In this document: positions 36,439 to 46,442 of the stretch, piece by piece | Position numbering within the stretch: the stretch's first letter is position 1 | How the letters are laid out: each line of letters starts with the position of its first letter | Assembly (NCBI GenBank): GCA_027296625.1 | Contig: JAPUIX010000183.1 | Span: 1 to 61,328, forward strand | Length of the DNA stretch: 61,328 nt | DNA from: Gammaproteobacteria bacterium | GTDB lineage: Bacteria > Pseudomonadota > Gammaproteobacteria > JAKEHO01 | Direction of reading: 5' to 3' | Program-made: the position numbers and the translations under genes | The notes under the pieces: generated by a model | Seen by the model: only the letters and a program-made list of their open reading frames with translations | Told to the model about the DNA's origin: nothing | The model's database searches: none

Positions 36439-38417
36439 GCAGCCCCCGCACCAGATGGCTTGATCTTAATAACCCAATGGCATGGTTAGTCCTGGGTCTC
36501 GGGCTTGTGATCGCGCCACACACAGGACGTATGCCTCTTTGGATACCGGTGTGGTTCGCTGTGATCGCCCTCGGGCGCCTCCTCGAGCACCTTCAGGGCT
36601 CGCAGGCGATCAGTCACTGGCTCCGACGCTTATCAAGCGTGCGCCACGTGCTGACGCTCGGCCTCGTCGTCGCGGTGTACTTAAGTTTCGGTACCCTCAT
36701 GGGTCGCGATGCGGGCGTTCCGCTCTTAGTGGTGCTGCTGGGGTTAAAGCTGCTCGAGATACGCAGCAGGCGAGACCACTTTGTGCTGGTATTCATAGGC
36801 TACTTTCTCGTTATTACCAACTTTCTCTACTCTCAATCCATCCCCACGGCACTCTACATGTTTGGGATCGTGATCGTCATCACAGCCAGCCTCATTGCGC
36901 TCAACGATGCCAATGCCAAACTTACAGCCACACACCGCCTGCGCCTTTCTGCCTCATTGGTGATGCAGTCACTACCGATCATGCTGGTCGCCTTTTTGTT
37001 GTTCCCACGCATCTCAGGCCCATTATGGGGCGTGCCGATTGAGGCCTATGCGAACCTGCCCGTCCTGAATGACGAAATGGCACCCGGGACGATCAGCAAG
37101 CTGAGTCAGTCAAACGCCGTAGCCTTTCGTGTCAAATTTCACAGCGCGGCGCCCGACCCATCTCTGCGCTACTGGCGCGGCCCTGTGCTCTGGGCAACCG
37201 ATGGCCAAACATGGACCCCGGGAATCAGCCGCAATGCGGCGCTCGTACCCGTATACGTGTACGACAGACCCGTTACGTACACGGTCACGTTGGAGCCACA
37301 CAACCAGCGCTGGCTCTTTGTCCTGGACATGCCGAGTTCGTCCCTCCCGGTTGGCCGCCTGACACGGGATTTCCAGATGATTGCCCTGGCGCCCGTGCGT
37401 CGGCGACTGCGCTACACGGCGGACTCGTACCCGCAATATCGCATTAGCACGACCGATATCTTTGAAAAGAGCCGGGCACTGCAGTTACCCGTCGCTCGAC
37501 ACCCGCGCGCCCTCGCCCTGGCCAGAACCTGGCGCGAGAAGAGCAGCGGCGCGGAGGAAGTGGTGCAGCGGGCGCTGGAGTTCTTCCACGCAGAGGAATT
37601 CTATTACACGCTGACACCACCCTTGATCACTGGCGATAGCGTCGACGGGTTTCTGTTTGATACGCGACGGGGATTTTGTGAGCACTATGCTGGCGCATTT
37701 GCAACGCTCATGCGCGCCGCTGGGATCCCTACCCGGATCGTGACAGGCTATCACGGAGGCGAATACAACCCCATCGGAGATTACTTCATCGTGCGCCAGC
37801 GTGATGCCCATGCCTGGGCCGAGGTCTGGTTTAGCGAACGTGGCTGGGTACGCATCGATCCCACCACAGCGATCCACCCAAGCCGGATTGAGTTGGCAGC
37901 GGGGCTAGTGACCACACCGGGGATCGCCGCTATTTCACTCACCTTGGAACACAACGCAACCATTCGCCAACTCTGGCGGCGCCTACACAACACGTGGGAC
38001 GCTACGAAAAATCAGTGGAACCAATGGGTTTTGGGTTACGGGCCGAAACGACAGGTTCAATTACTCTCGGAGCTCGGTATCGGCCAAATTGACTGGCGCG
38101 GCATGACGTTGGGACTCGTTGCCTCCAGCACGACGATCCTATTTGGCGTCGCACTCTGGCTATTCTGGCGGCCCAAATCTTCAATCGATCCCATTCGAGC
38201 GGCTTATGATCAATTCTGTCGGCGGCTTGCGCGGCGCGGGATCGCACGGGCAACCTTTGAGGGACCTATCGAGTTCGCCCGGCGCGCCTCAGTGCGCTAC
38301 CCTGCAAGAGCCGACGAGATCGATGACATCACCAATCAATATATCCGCCTACGTTACAGTGCAAGGCCTGGGAACCTCAGCGTCTTTAAAGCACGCGTAC
38401 GCCATTTCCATCCCTAG
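36435..38417 (+). CDS. tgpA: TgpA-type transglutaminase, polytopic membrane protein (DUF3488)
   Basis: 660 residues from GTG 36435, which overlaps the DUF58 stop as GTGA. Several N-terminal membrane helices (DUF3488 region, about 15-195) lead to a periplasmic transglutaminase-like domain with catalytic Cys in DTRRGFCEHYAGAFATLMR, His in QRDAHAWAEVW and Asp in VRIDPTTAI. A final membrane helix (about 555-580) precedes a short DUF4129-type tail. It closes the MoxR-DUF58-TgpA operon. In Pseudomonas aeruginosa the TgpA homologue is essential; its substrate is not defined. Confidence 0.92.
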   Translation: MSSPRTRWLDLNNPMAWLVLGLGLVIAPHTGRMPLWIPVWFAVIALGRLLEHLQGSQAISHWLRRLSSVRHVLTLGLVVAVYLSFGTLMGRDAGVPLLVVLLGLKLLEIRSRRDHFVLVFIGYFLVITNFLYSQSIPTALYMFGIVIVITASLIALNDANAKLTATHRLRLSASLVMQSLPIMLVAFLLFPRISGPLWGVPIEAYANLPVLNDEMAPGTISKLSQSNAVAFRVKFHSAAPDPSLRYWRGPVLWATDGQTWTPGISRNAALVPVYVYDRPVTYTVTLEPHNQRWLFVLDMPSSSLPVGRLTRDFQMIALAPVRRRLRYTADSYPQYRISTTDIFEKSRALQLPVARHPRALALARTWREKSSGAEEVVQRALEFFHAEEFYYTLTPPLITGDSVDGFLFDTRRGFCEHYAGAFATLMRAAGIPTRIVTGYHGGEYNPIGDYFIVRQRDAHAWAEVWFSERGWVRIDPTTAIHPSRIELAAGLVTTPGIAAISLTLEHNATIRQLWRRLHNTWDATKNQWNQWVLGYGPKRQVQLLSELGIGQIDWRGMTLGLVASSTTILFGVALWLFWRPKSSIDPIRAAYDQFCRRLARRGIARATFEGPIEFARRASVRYPARADEIDDITNQYIRLRYSARPGNLSVFKARVRHFHP

Positions 38418-38436
38418 GTGACACAGCTGTTCGCTT

Positions 38437-39486
38437 ATGACGCTCAAGAACCTGCACGGCGATAACCCAGCAAAAGCTTCCTCATCACATGAAGCAGATG
38501 CAGGTGACTCCCATTCGAGGTCTTTGAAGACGGACCCAGCAGCGCTCGCCACGACCGAAGAACTCAAGCAGCTTCATCTCCTTAAATCAGCGGATCCGAG
38601 TGTGGTTGAGGCGGTGTTAGGGGATTGCCCGGTACAGGAACTCATGCCCGACGAGACGCTCATCAAGACAGGCGAAGCAAGTAAGCACCTATACCTTGTA
38701 CTTTCCGGTCGTCTTCGGGTGCACTTGTCTCCACAGGACGCCAGCCCCGTTGCTGTTATTGAGCCCGGGGAAAGCGTTGGTGAGATTTCGATCATGGATC
38801 ACCAGCCCGCTTCTGCCAATGTCATAGCCGATACACGCGCTCGCGTCTTAGTCGTCGACGAACGCACCCTGTGGCAGCTCATACAGCGCTCCCATGCAGT
38901 CGCAGTTAACATGCTGTTCACCCTCGCCCAGCGCCTTCGGTATGGCAATTCCGTGATCCACCAGATCAAAAAACTCTTACGCGAATATGAATACGACGCC
39001 ACCGTGGACCCGCTTACCGGGCTCTACAACCGCCGGTGGCTAGACAATATGCTGATGCGCCTGATGCAGCGGTGCCGAAGCAGCCATCAACCTTTTTCAG
39101 CTATCATGATCGACATTGATTTTTTTAAGCAGTACAACGATACGCACGGCCACATCGCCGGCGATCGGGCGCTGCGCACACTGTCCCATTGCCTTATGAA
39201 TAACCTGCGCCCCAAAGATCTCATGACGCGCTACGGTGGTGAGGAACTCATCGCGCTCCTTCCGGGCTCCAATTTGGAGGACGCACGACAGGTAGCGGAG
39301 CGGCTGCGAATCGTGGTTGGTTTAGCCGATATCAGTCTATCGGATGGCACCAAGCTGCCATCTCTGACCATCTCTCTCGGGATTGCGCAAATGCACCCGG
39401 ACGATACACCGGAAAGACTGATCGCGGCAGCCGATGCGGCATTGTATCGTGCCAAACGCGGAGGTCGAAATCGCGTTTGCGACTAG
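38437..39486 (+). CDS. Diguanylate cyclase with N-terminal cyclic-nucleotide-binding domain
   Basis: 349 residues: a Ser/Asp-rich N-terminus (1-40), a cNMP-binding-like domain at about 45-165 (with GESVGEISIMDH, the phosphate-binding cassette region), a linker helix, and a GGDEF domain at about 185-349. The active-site signature is GGEEL (267-271), an accepted GG(D/E)E(F/L) variant, and the inhibitory site RPKD (258-261) lies five residues before it, so product feedback is likely. It should make cyclic di-GMP in response to a bound nucleotide or other ligand. It starts 20 bases after tgpA, so the two are probably co-transcribed. Confidence 0.92.
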   Translation: MTLKNLHGDNPAKASSSHEADAGDSHSRSLKTDPAALATTEELKQLHLLKSADPSVVEAVLGDCPVQELMPDETLIKTGEASKHLYLVLSGRLRVHLSPQDASPVAVIEPGESVGEISIMDHQPASANVIADTRARVLVVDERTLWQLIQRSHAVAVNMLFTLAQRLRYGNSVIHQIKKLLREYEYDATVDPLTGLYNRRWLDNMLMRLMQRCRSSHQPFSAIMIDIDFFKQYNDTHGHIAGDRALRTLSHCLMNNLRPKDLMTRYGGEELIALLPGSNLEDARQVAERLRIVVGLADISLSDGTKLPSLTISLGIAQMHPDDTPERLIAAADAALYRAKRGGRNRVCD

Positions 39487-39516
39487 GCACTCAAGAATCA
39501 TAGACCCACGAGTTGA

Positions 39517-41301
39517 TCAACGCGCTGATACCCGCGCACTATCAGGCGGTTCCACATCGTTTGCAAACTGGACACGGTACAGACTGGCGTAAACTCCATT
39601 CTGTCTGAGCAACTCGCTGTGCGTTCCGGTCTCCACAATGCGTCCTTTTTGCATCACGACGATGCGCTCAGCATTTTCAATTGTCGACAATCGATGAGCA
39701 ATAATGATGCACGTGCGGTTTCTTTTCAGGGATTCCAGCGCTGCCTGGATGTGCCGTTCAGATGTCGCATCGAGAGACGATGTCGCCTCGTCCAAGATCA
39801 GGATAGGTGCGTCCTTCAACAGCGCCCGAGCGATCGCTAGCCGCTGGCGTTGACCGCCCGAGAGCATGACACCATCCTCTCCAATGAGGGTGTCAATCCC
39901 TTCGGGCTTCTGCCGAATAAACTCCATAGCGTGGGCCGCCTCGGCCGCTTTAACAATCGATTGGTCATCCGCCTCATGTAGCGCGCCATAGGCGATGTTA
40001 TTTCGGATGGTGTCATTAAATAGCACGACCTCCTGACTGACCAAGCCAATGTTTGCGCGCAATGACGCCAAGGTAATGTCCCGGATATCCACCCCATCTA
40101 ACATAATCCGACCGGATGTTGCCTCAAAGAAACGCGGTATCAGATTCACAAACGTCGTCTTGCCGCTACCGGAGGCACCGACCAGTGCTAGCGTTTCCCC
40201 TGCGCGGATTCTAATCGATATGTCGGTTAGCGCATCCGTGCTGATACGGGCGTAACGCAAAGAAACCTGCCGAAACTCAACTTTTCCCTTGGCACGTGCA
40301 ATGACTTGCGTGCCCGTATCCCGCTCTGTTTCTTGATCGAGGAGGCCAAAAATGCTTTCACATGCCGCCAAGCCCGGCTGCAGGGACTCATTGACCTTCA
40401 CCAGCCGTCTCAGAGGACCCATCAGGAGCGCCAACGCGCCAAAAAAGGACACGAAGTCACCAACCGAAAGCTTGCCAGCAGCCGACTGCAGTGCAGCAAC
40501 ATAGATGATCAAAGCGAGCACCACAGCAGAGATGAACTGAACCGATGGCCCCGTCGCCACTGCAGCCGTGACAAACTTCATCGTATAGCGGCGAGCCCAG
40601 TTGATGGTATGGCGGAATCGTCCAATCTCTTCTTGCTGGCCACCGTATACCTTGATGATCTTATGGGCTTTAATTGCCTCCTCAAGAAAATGGGTCAGCT
40701 CTCCCATCGATCCTTGAAGGTTTCGACTCATAGTCCGCAGGCGATTGCTAAAATAGCGCACGATCAGTACAACGACGGGCGCACTAATCAATGCGATTAA
40801 CGCCAAGAACCAATCGACATAAAACATAAACGCAAGAAGACCGAGTACTGCGAGCGAATCGCGCACCAACACCAAGGTCGCATATGTCGCGGCAGTATTG
40901 ATCTGTGCCACGTCATAGGTGAACTTGGAGATCAGCGTGCCGGAGGGGTTATCGTTGTAGAAACTGGCCGGCAACGCGACTAGCCGTTCAAACATCTCGG
41001 CTCTCAGATCCATGAGCACCTTATTGGCGACCCAGTGAATTGAAAAGCCACTTGAGAACGCGGCCAAACCACGTACAAGGAACACGCCCAGAAACAGCAA
41101 CGGCACTTGTACCAATGCATCTGGATCTTGCTCGATCAAGGTGCCATCGAGCAGCGGTTTCATCAGCGCCGCCAGAGCGGGATCTGTTGCCGCGTATACC
41201 GCCATGGCGAGTATGCTTAAAATAAAGATGCGCTTGTACGGCACGACATAGCGGAGCAGTCGCAAATATAATCGAATGCCGCTTGCCGTCTCGAACTTCA
41301 T
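39517..41301 (-). CDS. msbA: Lipid A export ATP-binding/permease protein MsbA
   Basis: Flips the lipid A core across the inner membrane. 594 residues from ATG 41299-41301: six membrane helices in the first 320 residues, then an ABC domain with Walker A GASGSGKTT, the Q-loop in VSQEVVLFNDT, signature LSGGQRQRLAIARAL and Walker B ILILDEATSSLD. The longer frame to 41436 adds 45 residues without family resemblance. It is convergent with the diguanylate cyclase gene and divergent from phosphoribulokinase; the usual partner lpxK is absent from the window. Confidence 0.94.
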   Translation of the reverse strand: MKFETASGIRLYLRLLRYVVPYKRIFILSILAMAVYAATDPALAALMKPLLDGTLIEQDPDALVQVPLLFLGVFLVRGLAAFSSGFSIHWVANKVLMDLRAEMFERLVALPASFYNDNPSGTLISKFTYDVAQINTAATYATLVLVRDSLAVLGLLAFMFYVDWFLALIALISAPVVVLIVRYFSNRLRTMSRNLQGSMGELTHFLEEAIKAHKIIKVYGGQQEEIGRFRHTINWARRYTMKFVTAAVATGPSVQFISAVVLALIIYVAALQSAAGKLSVGDFVSFFGALALLMGPLRRLVKVNESLQPGLAACESIFGLLDQETERDTGTQVIARAKGKVEFRQVSLRYARISTDALTDISIRIRAGETLALVGASGSGKTTFVNLIPRFFEATSGRIMLDGVDIRDITLASLRANIGLVSQEVVLFNDTIRNNIAYGALHEADDQSIVKAAEAAHAMEFIRQKPEGIDTLIGEDGVMLSGGQRQRLAIARALLKDAPILILDEATSSLDATSERHIQAALESLKRNRTCIIIAHRLSTIENAERIVVMQKGRIVETGTHSELLRQNGVYASLYRVQFANDVEPPDSARVSAR

Positions 41302-41489
41302 CCCGGAGGATTCCAAGCCCAGTGAAAACGCATGGTTGAGCCTCTCCTGATCAAGGCCGTGATTATACCCTAACGCAGCCGGCCTCCGCCCTTCGAGACT
41401 CGGTCTCTCAAATTTATATACAATAAGCACTGCCAACGAGTGCCAACATCGACAGTTGGGCGAAAAATTTATCTATTTGCGAGTACGGC

Positions 41490-42362
41490 ATGTCAAGCAA
41501 ACACCCTATTGTCGCTGTCACCGGATCATCTGGGGCAGGAACGAGCAGTGTGACGGCCGCGTTTGAACGGATCGCCGACGCGCAGCGCATCGATCCTGTG
41601 ATTATCCAGGGGGATAGCTTCCATCGATTTAAGCGTGCTGAAATGAAGACAGCCATGGAAACCGCCGAAGCAGAAGGAAGAAACCTAAGCCACTTCGGAC
41701 CGGAAGCGAACCTATTTGAGGAGCTAGAGCAGCTTTTCAAACAGTATTCGACGAACGGCACGGGTCAGCGTCGATTCTATGTACATGATGCGGCCGAGGC
41801 CGCCCGTTACAAACAACCACCCGGCACCTTTACCCCGTGGGAGCCCATATCTGAGGGCACGGATCTGCTCTTCTATGATGGTCTTCATGGGGGTGTCGTT
41901 ACCGATAAGGTAAATGTTGCTATTTATGTGGATCTTTTGATCGGTGTCGTGCCCATCGTCAATCTTGAATGGATCCAGAAGATTCATCGTGACAAGGAAG
42001 AGCGGGGTTATACGACTGAAGAAGCTGCCAACATGATTTTGCGACGAATGCACGACTACGTGCAATACATCATGCCACAGTTTTCACATACCCATATTAA
42101 CTTTCAACGCGTCCCGACCATTGACACAGCCAATCCGTTTGCTGTGACGGAGATCCCCACAAGTGCTGAGAGTTACGTTGTGATCCACGTTAAAGATCCG
42201 AGCAAGATCGAGGTAGACTTGAAAGCGCTCGTCACTGACTTTGATGGATCATTTCTATCAAGGCCCACAACCATCGTAGTACCCGGTGTAATGATGATTG
42301 ATGCCTTACAAACGATCCTGGGCCCAGCGATATCCCGTATGATGTTGGAAAAAAATAATTAA
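41490..42362 (+). CDS. prk: Phosphoribulokinase (class I, bacterial)
   Basis: Phosphorylates ribulose 5-phosphate to ribulose 1,5-bisphosphate, the substrate of RuBisCO. The 290-residue protein has the nucleotide loop GSSGAGTSS (12-20), with Thr where most P-loops have Lys, as is normal for this class, then GDSFHRF and the HDAAEAARYKQPPGTFTPWE stretch. Length and motifs are those of octameric proteobacterial enzymes. It strongly suggests an autotrophic Calvin-Benson cycle, though no RuBisCO gene is in the window. Confidence 0.95.
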   Translation: MSSKHPIVAVTGSSGAGTSSVTAAFERIADAQRIDPVIIQGDSFHRFKRAEMKTAMETAEAEGRNLSHFGPEANLFEELEQLFKQYSTNGTGQRRFYVHDAAEAARYKQPPGTFTPWEPISEGTDLLFYDGLHGGVVTDKVNVAIYVDLLIGVVPIVNLEWIQKIHRDKEERGYTTEEAANMILRRMHDYVQYIMPQFSHTHINFQRVPTIDTANPFAVTEIPTSAESYVVIHVKDPSKIEVDLKALVTDFDGSFLSRPTTIVVPGVMMIDALQTILGPAISRMMLEKNN

Positions 42363-42459
42363 AATGCGTCGCGCCCGCGCGTACGATTATGCAGAATAAG
42401 GTGCAGGCGAATGAGAACCGATATACTATCGCCACTAATCAACCGATTTGAGCTCACCG

Positions 42460-43116
42460 ATGCGTTCAATTCTGGTCCTTAATCCAAAAGGGGGTTGCGG
42501 GAAAACCACACTTGCTGTGAATATTGCCGGATATTACGCGCTACGCGGCAAGAAGGTGGTCCTTGCGGACTGCGATCCGCAGGGATCCAGCACTGACTGG
42601 CTAATGGAACGGTCGAGCGATCGTCCCCCAATCCACGGAATCGAGGCATTCTCAAGCGGGTTTCACGTACCCCGGGGAACCGAGTACGTAATCATGGATG
42701 CCAAGGCCGCTACTCATGATAGGCCCCTAGCGGATTTGGTGCGCCGCGCCCAGAGCCTCGTCATCCCGATCCTTCCGTCACCGCTTGACATGCGGGCCGC
42801 AAGCCGCTTCATTGTGGAACTGACAAGGTTGCGTCGAATTCTAAGCCACAACGTGAAACTGGCCACAGTGGCTAACAGGGTGCGCGAAGACACACTCGTC
42901 TCCTACCGCCTTGAAACCTATCTTGAGGGGCTGAAGCTCCCGAACGGCAAGAGATTACCGTTTCTCACTGTGCTCCGAGCCAGCCAAAACTACGTCCGCG
43001 CAGCGGACCAGGGGCTTACCATTTTTGAATTAGCACCATCCATGACCTACTACGACATGGAACAATGGGTCCCTCTATTGCGATGGCTAAACAGCACAAG
43101 GAGCATCCCTGGGTGA
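42460..43116 (+). CDS. Orphan ParA/MinD-type ATPase
   Basis: 218 residues with deviant Walker A KGGCGKTT (residues 10-17), the DCDPQGSSTDWL switch and a Walker B region VIMDAKAA. The C-terminal half has the normal ParA helices. There is no ParB-like gene or centromere-like repeat nearby. It follows prk by about 100 bases on the same strand, so a role in positioning a protein assembly rather than DNA is possible (compare McdA of carboxysomes), but that is speculation. A TTG start at 42448 is an alternative. Confidence 0.88.
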   Translation: MRSILVLNPKGGCGKTTLAVNIAGYYALRGKKVVLADCDPQGSSTDWLMERSSDRPPIHGIEAFSSGFHVPRGTEYVIMDAKAATHDRPLADLVRRAQSLVIPILPSPLDMRAASRFIVELTRLRRILSHNVKLATVANRVREDTLVSYRLETYLEGLKLPNGKRLPFLTVLRASQNYVRAADQGLTIFELAPSMTYYDMEQWVPLLRWLNSTRSIPG

Positions 43117-43209
43117 TCCGACTGATGCGAGACATCGCTGGCTCCACCACTCGCACATAAATGACCCGCCCGAGTTTATCTACTCCAAAACATTTGAGAT
43201 GGCTAATGA

Positions 43210-44493
43210 TTAAGCGGGAGAAGATCCACTGGTCGCTTCGCTCGCGACGCGGCGGGGGGTTGACTGATTAGACGAGTCACCAAGAAGCCCGGCCTGGGGC
43301 TCGCTTTTGTTCTCACCGGTGGCGAGCACCAGCCCCTCCCGATAACACAGTGCTGCCGCCGCGGGCTCCCCCATCTGCTCTAACAGATCCGCCAACAAAC
43401 GGTAACTCTCTGGAGAGGCCTGAAGATTGATGCTGGCCTCCAAATAGCTTCGCGCCCTGCCCCACAAGGCATTGCGCATGCACAATCTACCAATAGTAAC
43501 TAACAGCACTGGGTCCTTCCCATGAGACTCGAGCCATGTTTCGGCATGGGCAAGCTGCTTTGCTTCGTCTTTGCCCTCAATTAAGCCATACAACCGGACC
43601 AGGGAGCTATGCCATTCATGCTGCAACGCTTCCCGAACGAGTCGTTCACAACGAGTAGTATCCGACAGTTTGACCTTTTCCTCGACATAGGCTTGAAGCA
43701 AACTGGCCTCTTGACGTAGGGACCTAGGCACGCGCGCCCACACGGCATCCGGGGACTCGACCGTGGGTGTCTGTACAGCACACTGCAGGAGTGCCGTATA
43801 GGCTTCAAGTTCCTGACCCTTGCGCTTCTCTGCTGAGACCACATGGCGACGGCTGAGCTCCGGCAGAAGAGCCAATAGCCCATCCCAATCTTGCATCTCA
43901 CGGTAGAGCCGCATCAGCATCCACAAAACGTAGGCATGCTTGGGTTTGACAGAGCGTAGGTGCGTTAACGTGGCGAGCGCTTGCTCCATCTGCCGCTGGC
44001 GAATTTGCAGCGCTGCCTGGGTCAGACCCACTGCAATATCCGCCTCAGGCATGCTGTCGTGGGCTAACCGCAGATAACTATCACGACGGTCCAGGGCATT
44101 CTGTTTCTGTGCCGCACGTGCCGCTGCAAGATAGTAGACGACTGCCTTTTCGCTCTCCGGTAGGGCGTGTGTCAACGTCTTTTCAGCCAGACGCCAATCA
44201 CCTTCTGACAGGGCAATGAGTCCCCGAAAGAGTGCCTTCTCGGCCGACCGCTTGCGCCGCCCCTGAGCCCACAAGTGCAGTCTCTGCGGCACCCCCCATA
44301 GCTGGGCGAGGAGACGCAGAACCACGTAGAGGAGGAAAAACCCAAGTGCCAGCGCCGTCACAAAAAAGGCAAGGCTCATCTGTACGGTCCAGCTGCCGTA
44401 GCCAACGACGACGGACCCCGGCTCGTAGCGGGCGGCAATACCGAGCCCCACCGCCACCAGCAACACCAGCAATGTCATGACGAGCAACCTCAT
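43210..44493 (-). CDS. hemY: HemY-like TPR membrane protein of the haem operon
   Basis: 427 residues: two membrane helices in the first 65 residues (LLVMTLLVLLVAVGLGIAA, then SLAFFVTALALGFFLLYVV) and TPR-like helical repeats to about residue 395. This is the HemY N-terminal family found at the end of hemCDXY operons; it is not the HemY-type protoporphyrinogen oxidase. Its start overlaps the hemX stop by 4 bases. Its exact role in tetrapyrrole metabolism is unsettled. Confidence 0.92.
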   Translation of the reverse strand: MRLLVMTLLVLLVAVGLGIAARYEPGSVVVGYGSWTVQMSLAFFVTALALGFFLLYVVLRLLAQLWGVPQRLHLWAQGRRKRSAEKALFRGLIALSEGDWRLAEKTLTHALPESEKAVVYYLAAARAAQKQNALDRRDSYLRLAHDSMPEADIAVGLTQAALQIRQRQMEQALATLTHLRSVKPKHAYVLWMLMRLYREMQDWDGLLALLPELSRRHVVSAEKRKGQELEAYTALLQCAVQTPTVESPDAVWARVPRSLRQEASLLQAYVEEKVKLSDTTRCERLVREALQHEWHSSLVRLYGLIEGKDEAKQLAHAETWLESHGKDPVLLVTIGRLCMRNALWGRARSYLEASINLQASPESYRLLADLLEQMGEPAAAALCYREGLVLATGENKSEPQAGLLGDSSNQSTPRRVASEATSGSSPA

Positions 44494-45626
44494 GAGGGAG
44501 GCTCCGTCATGTTCGGCGTCGTTCCACCGATCTCAGCCTCCTTTTTCTCGACATAGGTCCGAAGGGCAGCAAGGGATGAGGAAACACCCGGCAGCGAAGG
44601 GGCAAGATTAAGCCGCTCCATGTGATCGAGGGTCTCCAGAACGTTGGCCACCGCTGGCGTCTTGATGTCGAAGTAGCGGACCAACCATTCCCGGATGGCC
44701 GTGATGGAGGCATTCAGATTCGCTGTATCCCGGCGAAGCACTGACAGCCGAGCACTTTCGAGTTCTAGTCGCAGATTCTGATACAAAAAATAACGCTGGT
44801 CCGGCAGTAAGAATACCGAATCATCCTGCGCATCCTTTCTCACTACGACCAACGATTTAATCTCCTTCCAAATGATGTCTACCAACTCCCGCCAGTTACC
44901 TGCGTGCTTTGGGCTTGCAGGCGTTACGGGCTCAGGGTCTCTTGCGAGCACCGTCTGCTTCAGTGGCAGTTCAGCTGCGCGTGATTGTAGGTCCGCAAGA
45001 TATAATGCGAGCCCCGTTATATCCACAGTCTCGACCGCGCGAAGCCGGTTCATGTCGTTGACGAGTTGCTCCCGTATCGGGATGAGGTCCGGATCGCCGA
45101 GATCCCGCAACCTCGCATCAGCGGCCTCTAGTGCCACAAGCGCCGTCTCCGCATCCGACTCAAGCGCAAGGCGCTGAGAAGCGATAATGAGAAGATATTC
45201 CACTTCCGCGAGCGTCCACTCAACAGGGCCCGTGCGAGCGCGTGAATAGACTTTCGCCAGCGACTCCTGCAGTGCGTGCTGCTCACGTTGCAATGCCTCG
45301 ACCTCGGATCGATCGTGCTGCCTCGCCTCCCCCTGGGCACTGAGGTGCATCTCCACCGCAGCGAGCTGCCGGGTTAGGGTCTGGATGCGCTCCGCCATCT
45401 GCTGACTTCTGGCTGTATAGTCGCCCCAAATCCAGTGGGCGCCGACACCCAATCCCACGATGACGAGGACCAACAAGACGCCAAAGGCCCAACCCCAAGT
45501 GGTTGGGCTGCGACCTGTGTTAGGGGCGCTAGCCACCGCACGCTCGGTGTGATCCCCGCCAGTTGTGCCCTTGGTACTCCCTTGCTCGGTCATCTCGTCA
45601 GATTGATCAGATGGATCGCTTACCAT
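44490..45626 (-). CDS. hemX: HemX-family membrane protein
   Basis: 378 residues with one membrane helix near residue 45-65 (WGWAFGVLLVLVIVGLGVG), a coiled-coil region and the HemX helical domain (VEYLLIIASQRLALESD). It is often annotated as uroporphyrinogen-III C-methyltransferase, but it lacks the SAM methyltransferase motifs; a structural or regulatory role in haem synthesis is more likely. It lies 6 bases after hemD and overlaps hemY. Confidence 0.92.
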   Translation of the reverse strand: MVSDPSDQSDEMTEQGSTKGTTGGDHTERAVASAPNTGRSPTTWGWAFGVLLVLVIVGLGVGAHWIWGDYTARSQQMAERIQTLTRQLAAVEMHLSAQGEARQHDRSEVEALQREQHALQESLAKVYSRARTGPVEWTLAEVEYLLIIASQRLALESDAETALVALEAADARLRDLGDPDLIPIREQLVNDMNRLRAVETVDITGLALYLADLQSRAAELPLKQTVLARDPEPVTPASPKHAGNWRELVDIIWKEIKSLVVVRKDAQDDSVFLLPDQRYFLYQNLRLELESARLSVLRRDTANLNASITAIREWLVRYFDIKTPAVANVLETLDHMERLNLAPSLPGVSSSLAALRTYVEKKEAEIGGTTPNMTEPPS

Positions 45627-45632
45627 GACCGC

Positions 45633-46442
45633 TTATTCCTCCGACTCCTTATATGTATAAGACCAAGCCTTCACGGCTTCCACCAACCCTTCATCGCTCG
45701 CCGCCGTTGCTATTAACAATTCTGAGGTGAACCCGAGTGTTTTCGCCAGCCCCACCATCCGCTGGCTGACGAGAACAAGCGGGATTTGCAGCAACTGCTC
45801 GCGCGTGTCCTTACCGATCATATTAAACAGGTTCAGAAGTCCCTCACGACTGGTGGTCATAATAATATCAACGGACTTTAGTCCCCCCGGATCTGTGATG
45901 GTAGCAGCTTTCGCCACAGGCCGAACCCGTCGATAGACCTCCGCATAGTCAACCAGAGCGCCACGAACGCTAAGCTCCTGACCCAAAAAATCGGGCCCCC
46001 CCTCCCCCCGGAAGATGAGGATGCGCTGCCCATTAACCGCGCCTGGCGCGAGTTCCGGTAGAGTCAACAACGCTTCACTGTTGGCCTGCTCAGTGGGAAA
46101 GACGGCGTTAGTAACGCCGTAACGATGCAATGCGGCGGCTGTCCCGGGTCCGATGGTAATGATCTTGAGGTGCGTGCTCGACTGTTCCCGATCCTGGATG
46201 AGCCGCATTCCCCAGTCAACAGCGTTCTGACTTACAAAGACGGCGACCTCAAATTCGGCGAGCCTATCCACTACGGCCGCCACGCGTCCGGGATCGGCAG
46301 GTTCTCGAATTGCTATCACCGGAAAACGCATCACGTTGCCCCCTTCGGCTTCGATACGTCTGCAGAGTCCATCTGCCTGATGAGCTGGCCGCGTGACCAT
46401 CACGCAAATGTCCGTCAACAGGAACGGTGCCACGTCACTCAC
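45633..46442 (-). CDS. hemD: Uroporphyrinogen-III synthase
   Basis: Closes and inverts ring D of hydroxymethylbilane to give uroporphyrinogen III. About 269 residues from GTG 46442, which overlaps the hemC stop as GTGAGTGA; an ATG at 46469 would add nine residues. Family features are [17 protein letters not shown] at the start, [10 protein letters not shown], and [12 protein letters not shown] in the second domain. HemD sequences diverge strongly, so the call rests on these motifs plus position between hemC and hemX. Confidence 0.92.
   Translation of the reverse strand: MSDVAPFLLTDICVMVTRPAHQADGLCRRIEAEGGNVMRFPVIAIREPADPGRVAAVVDRLAEFEVAVFVSQNAVDWGMRLIQDREQSSTHLKIITIGPGTAAALHRYGVTNAVFPTEQANSEALLTLPELAPGAVNGQRILIFRGEGGPDFLGQELSVRGALVDYAEVYRRVRPVAKAATITDPGGLKSVDIIMTTSREGLLNLFNMIGKDTREQLLQIPLVLVSQRMVGLAKTLGFTSELLIATAASDEGLVEAVKAWSYTYKESEE

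Noticed and set aside
34491-38417. MoxR-DUF58-transglutaminase genes as a new defence system
   Set aside because: This gene set is a known, widespread chromosomal cluster; nothing around it suggests mobility or anti-phage function.
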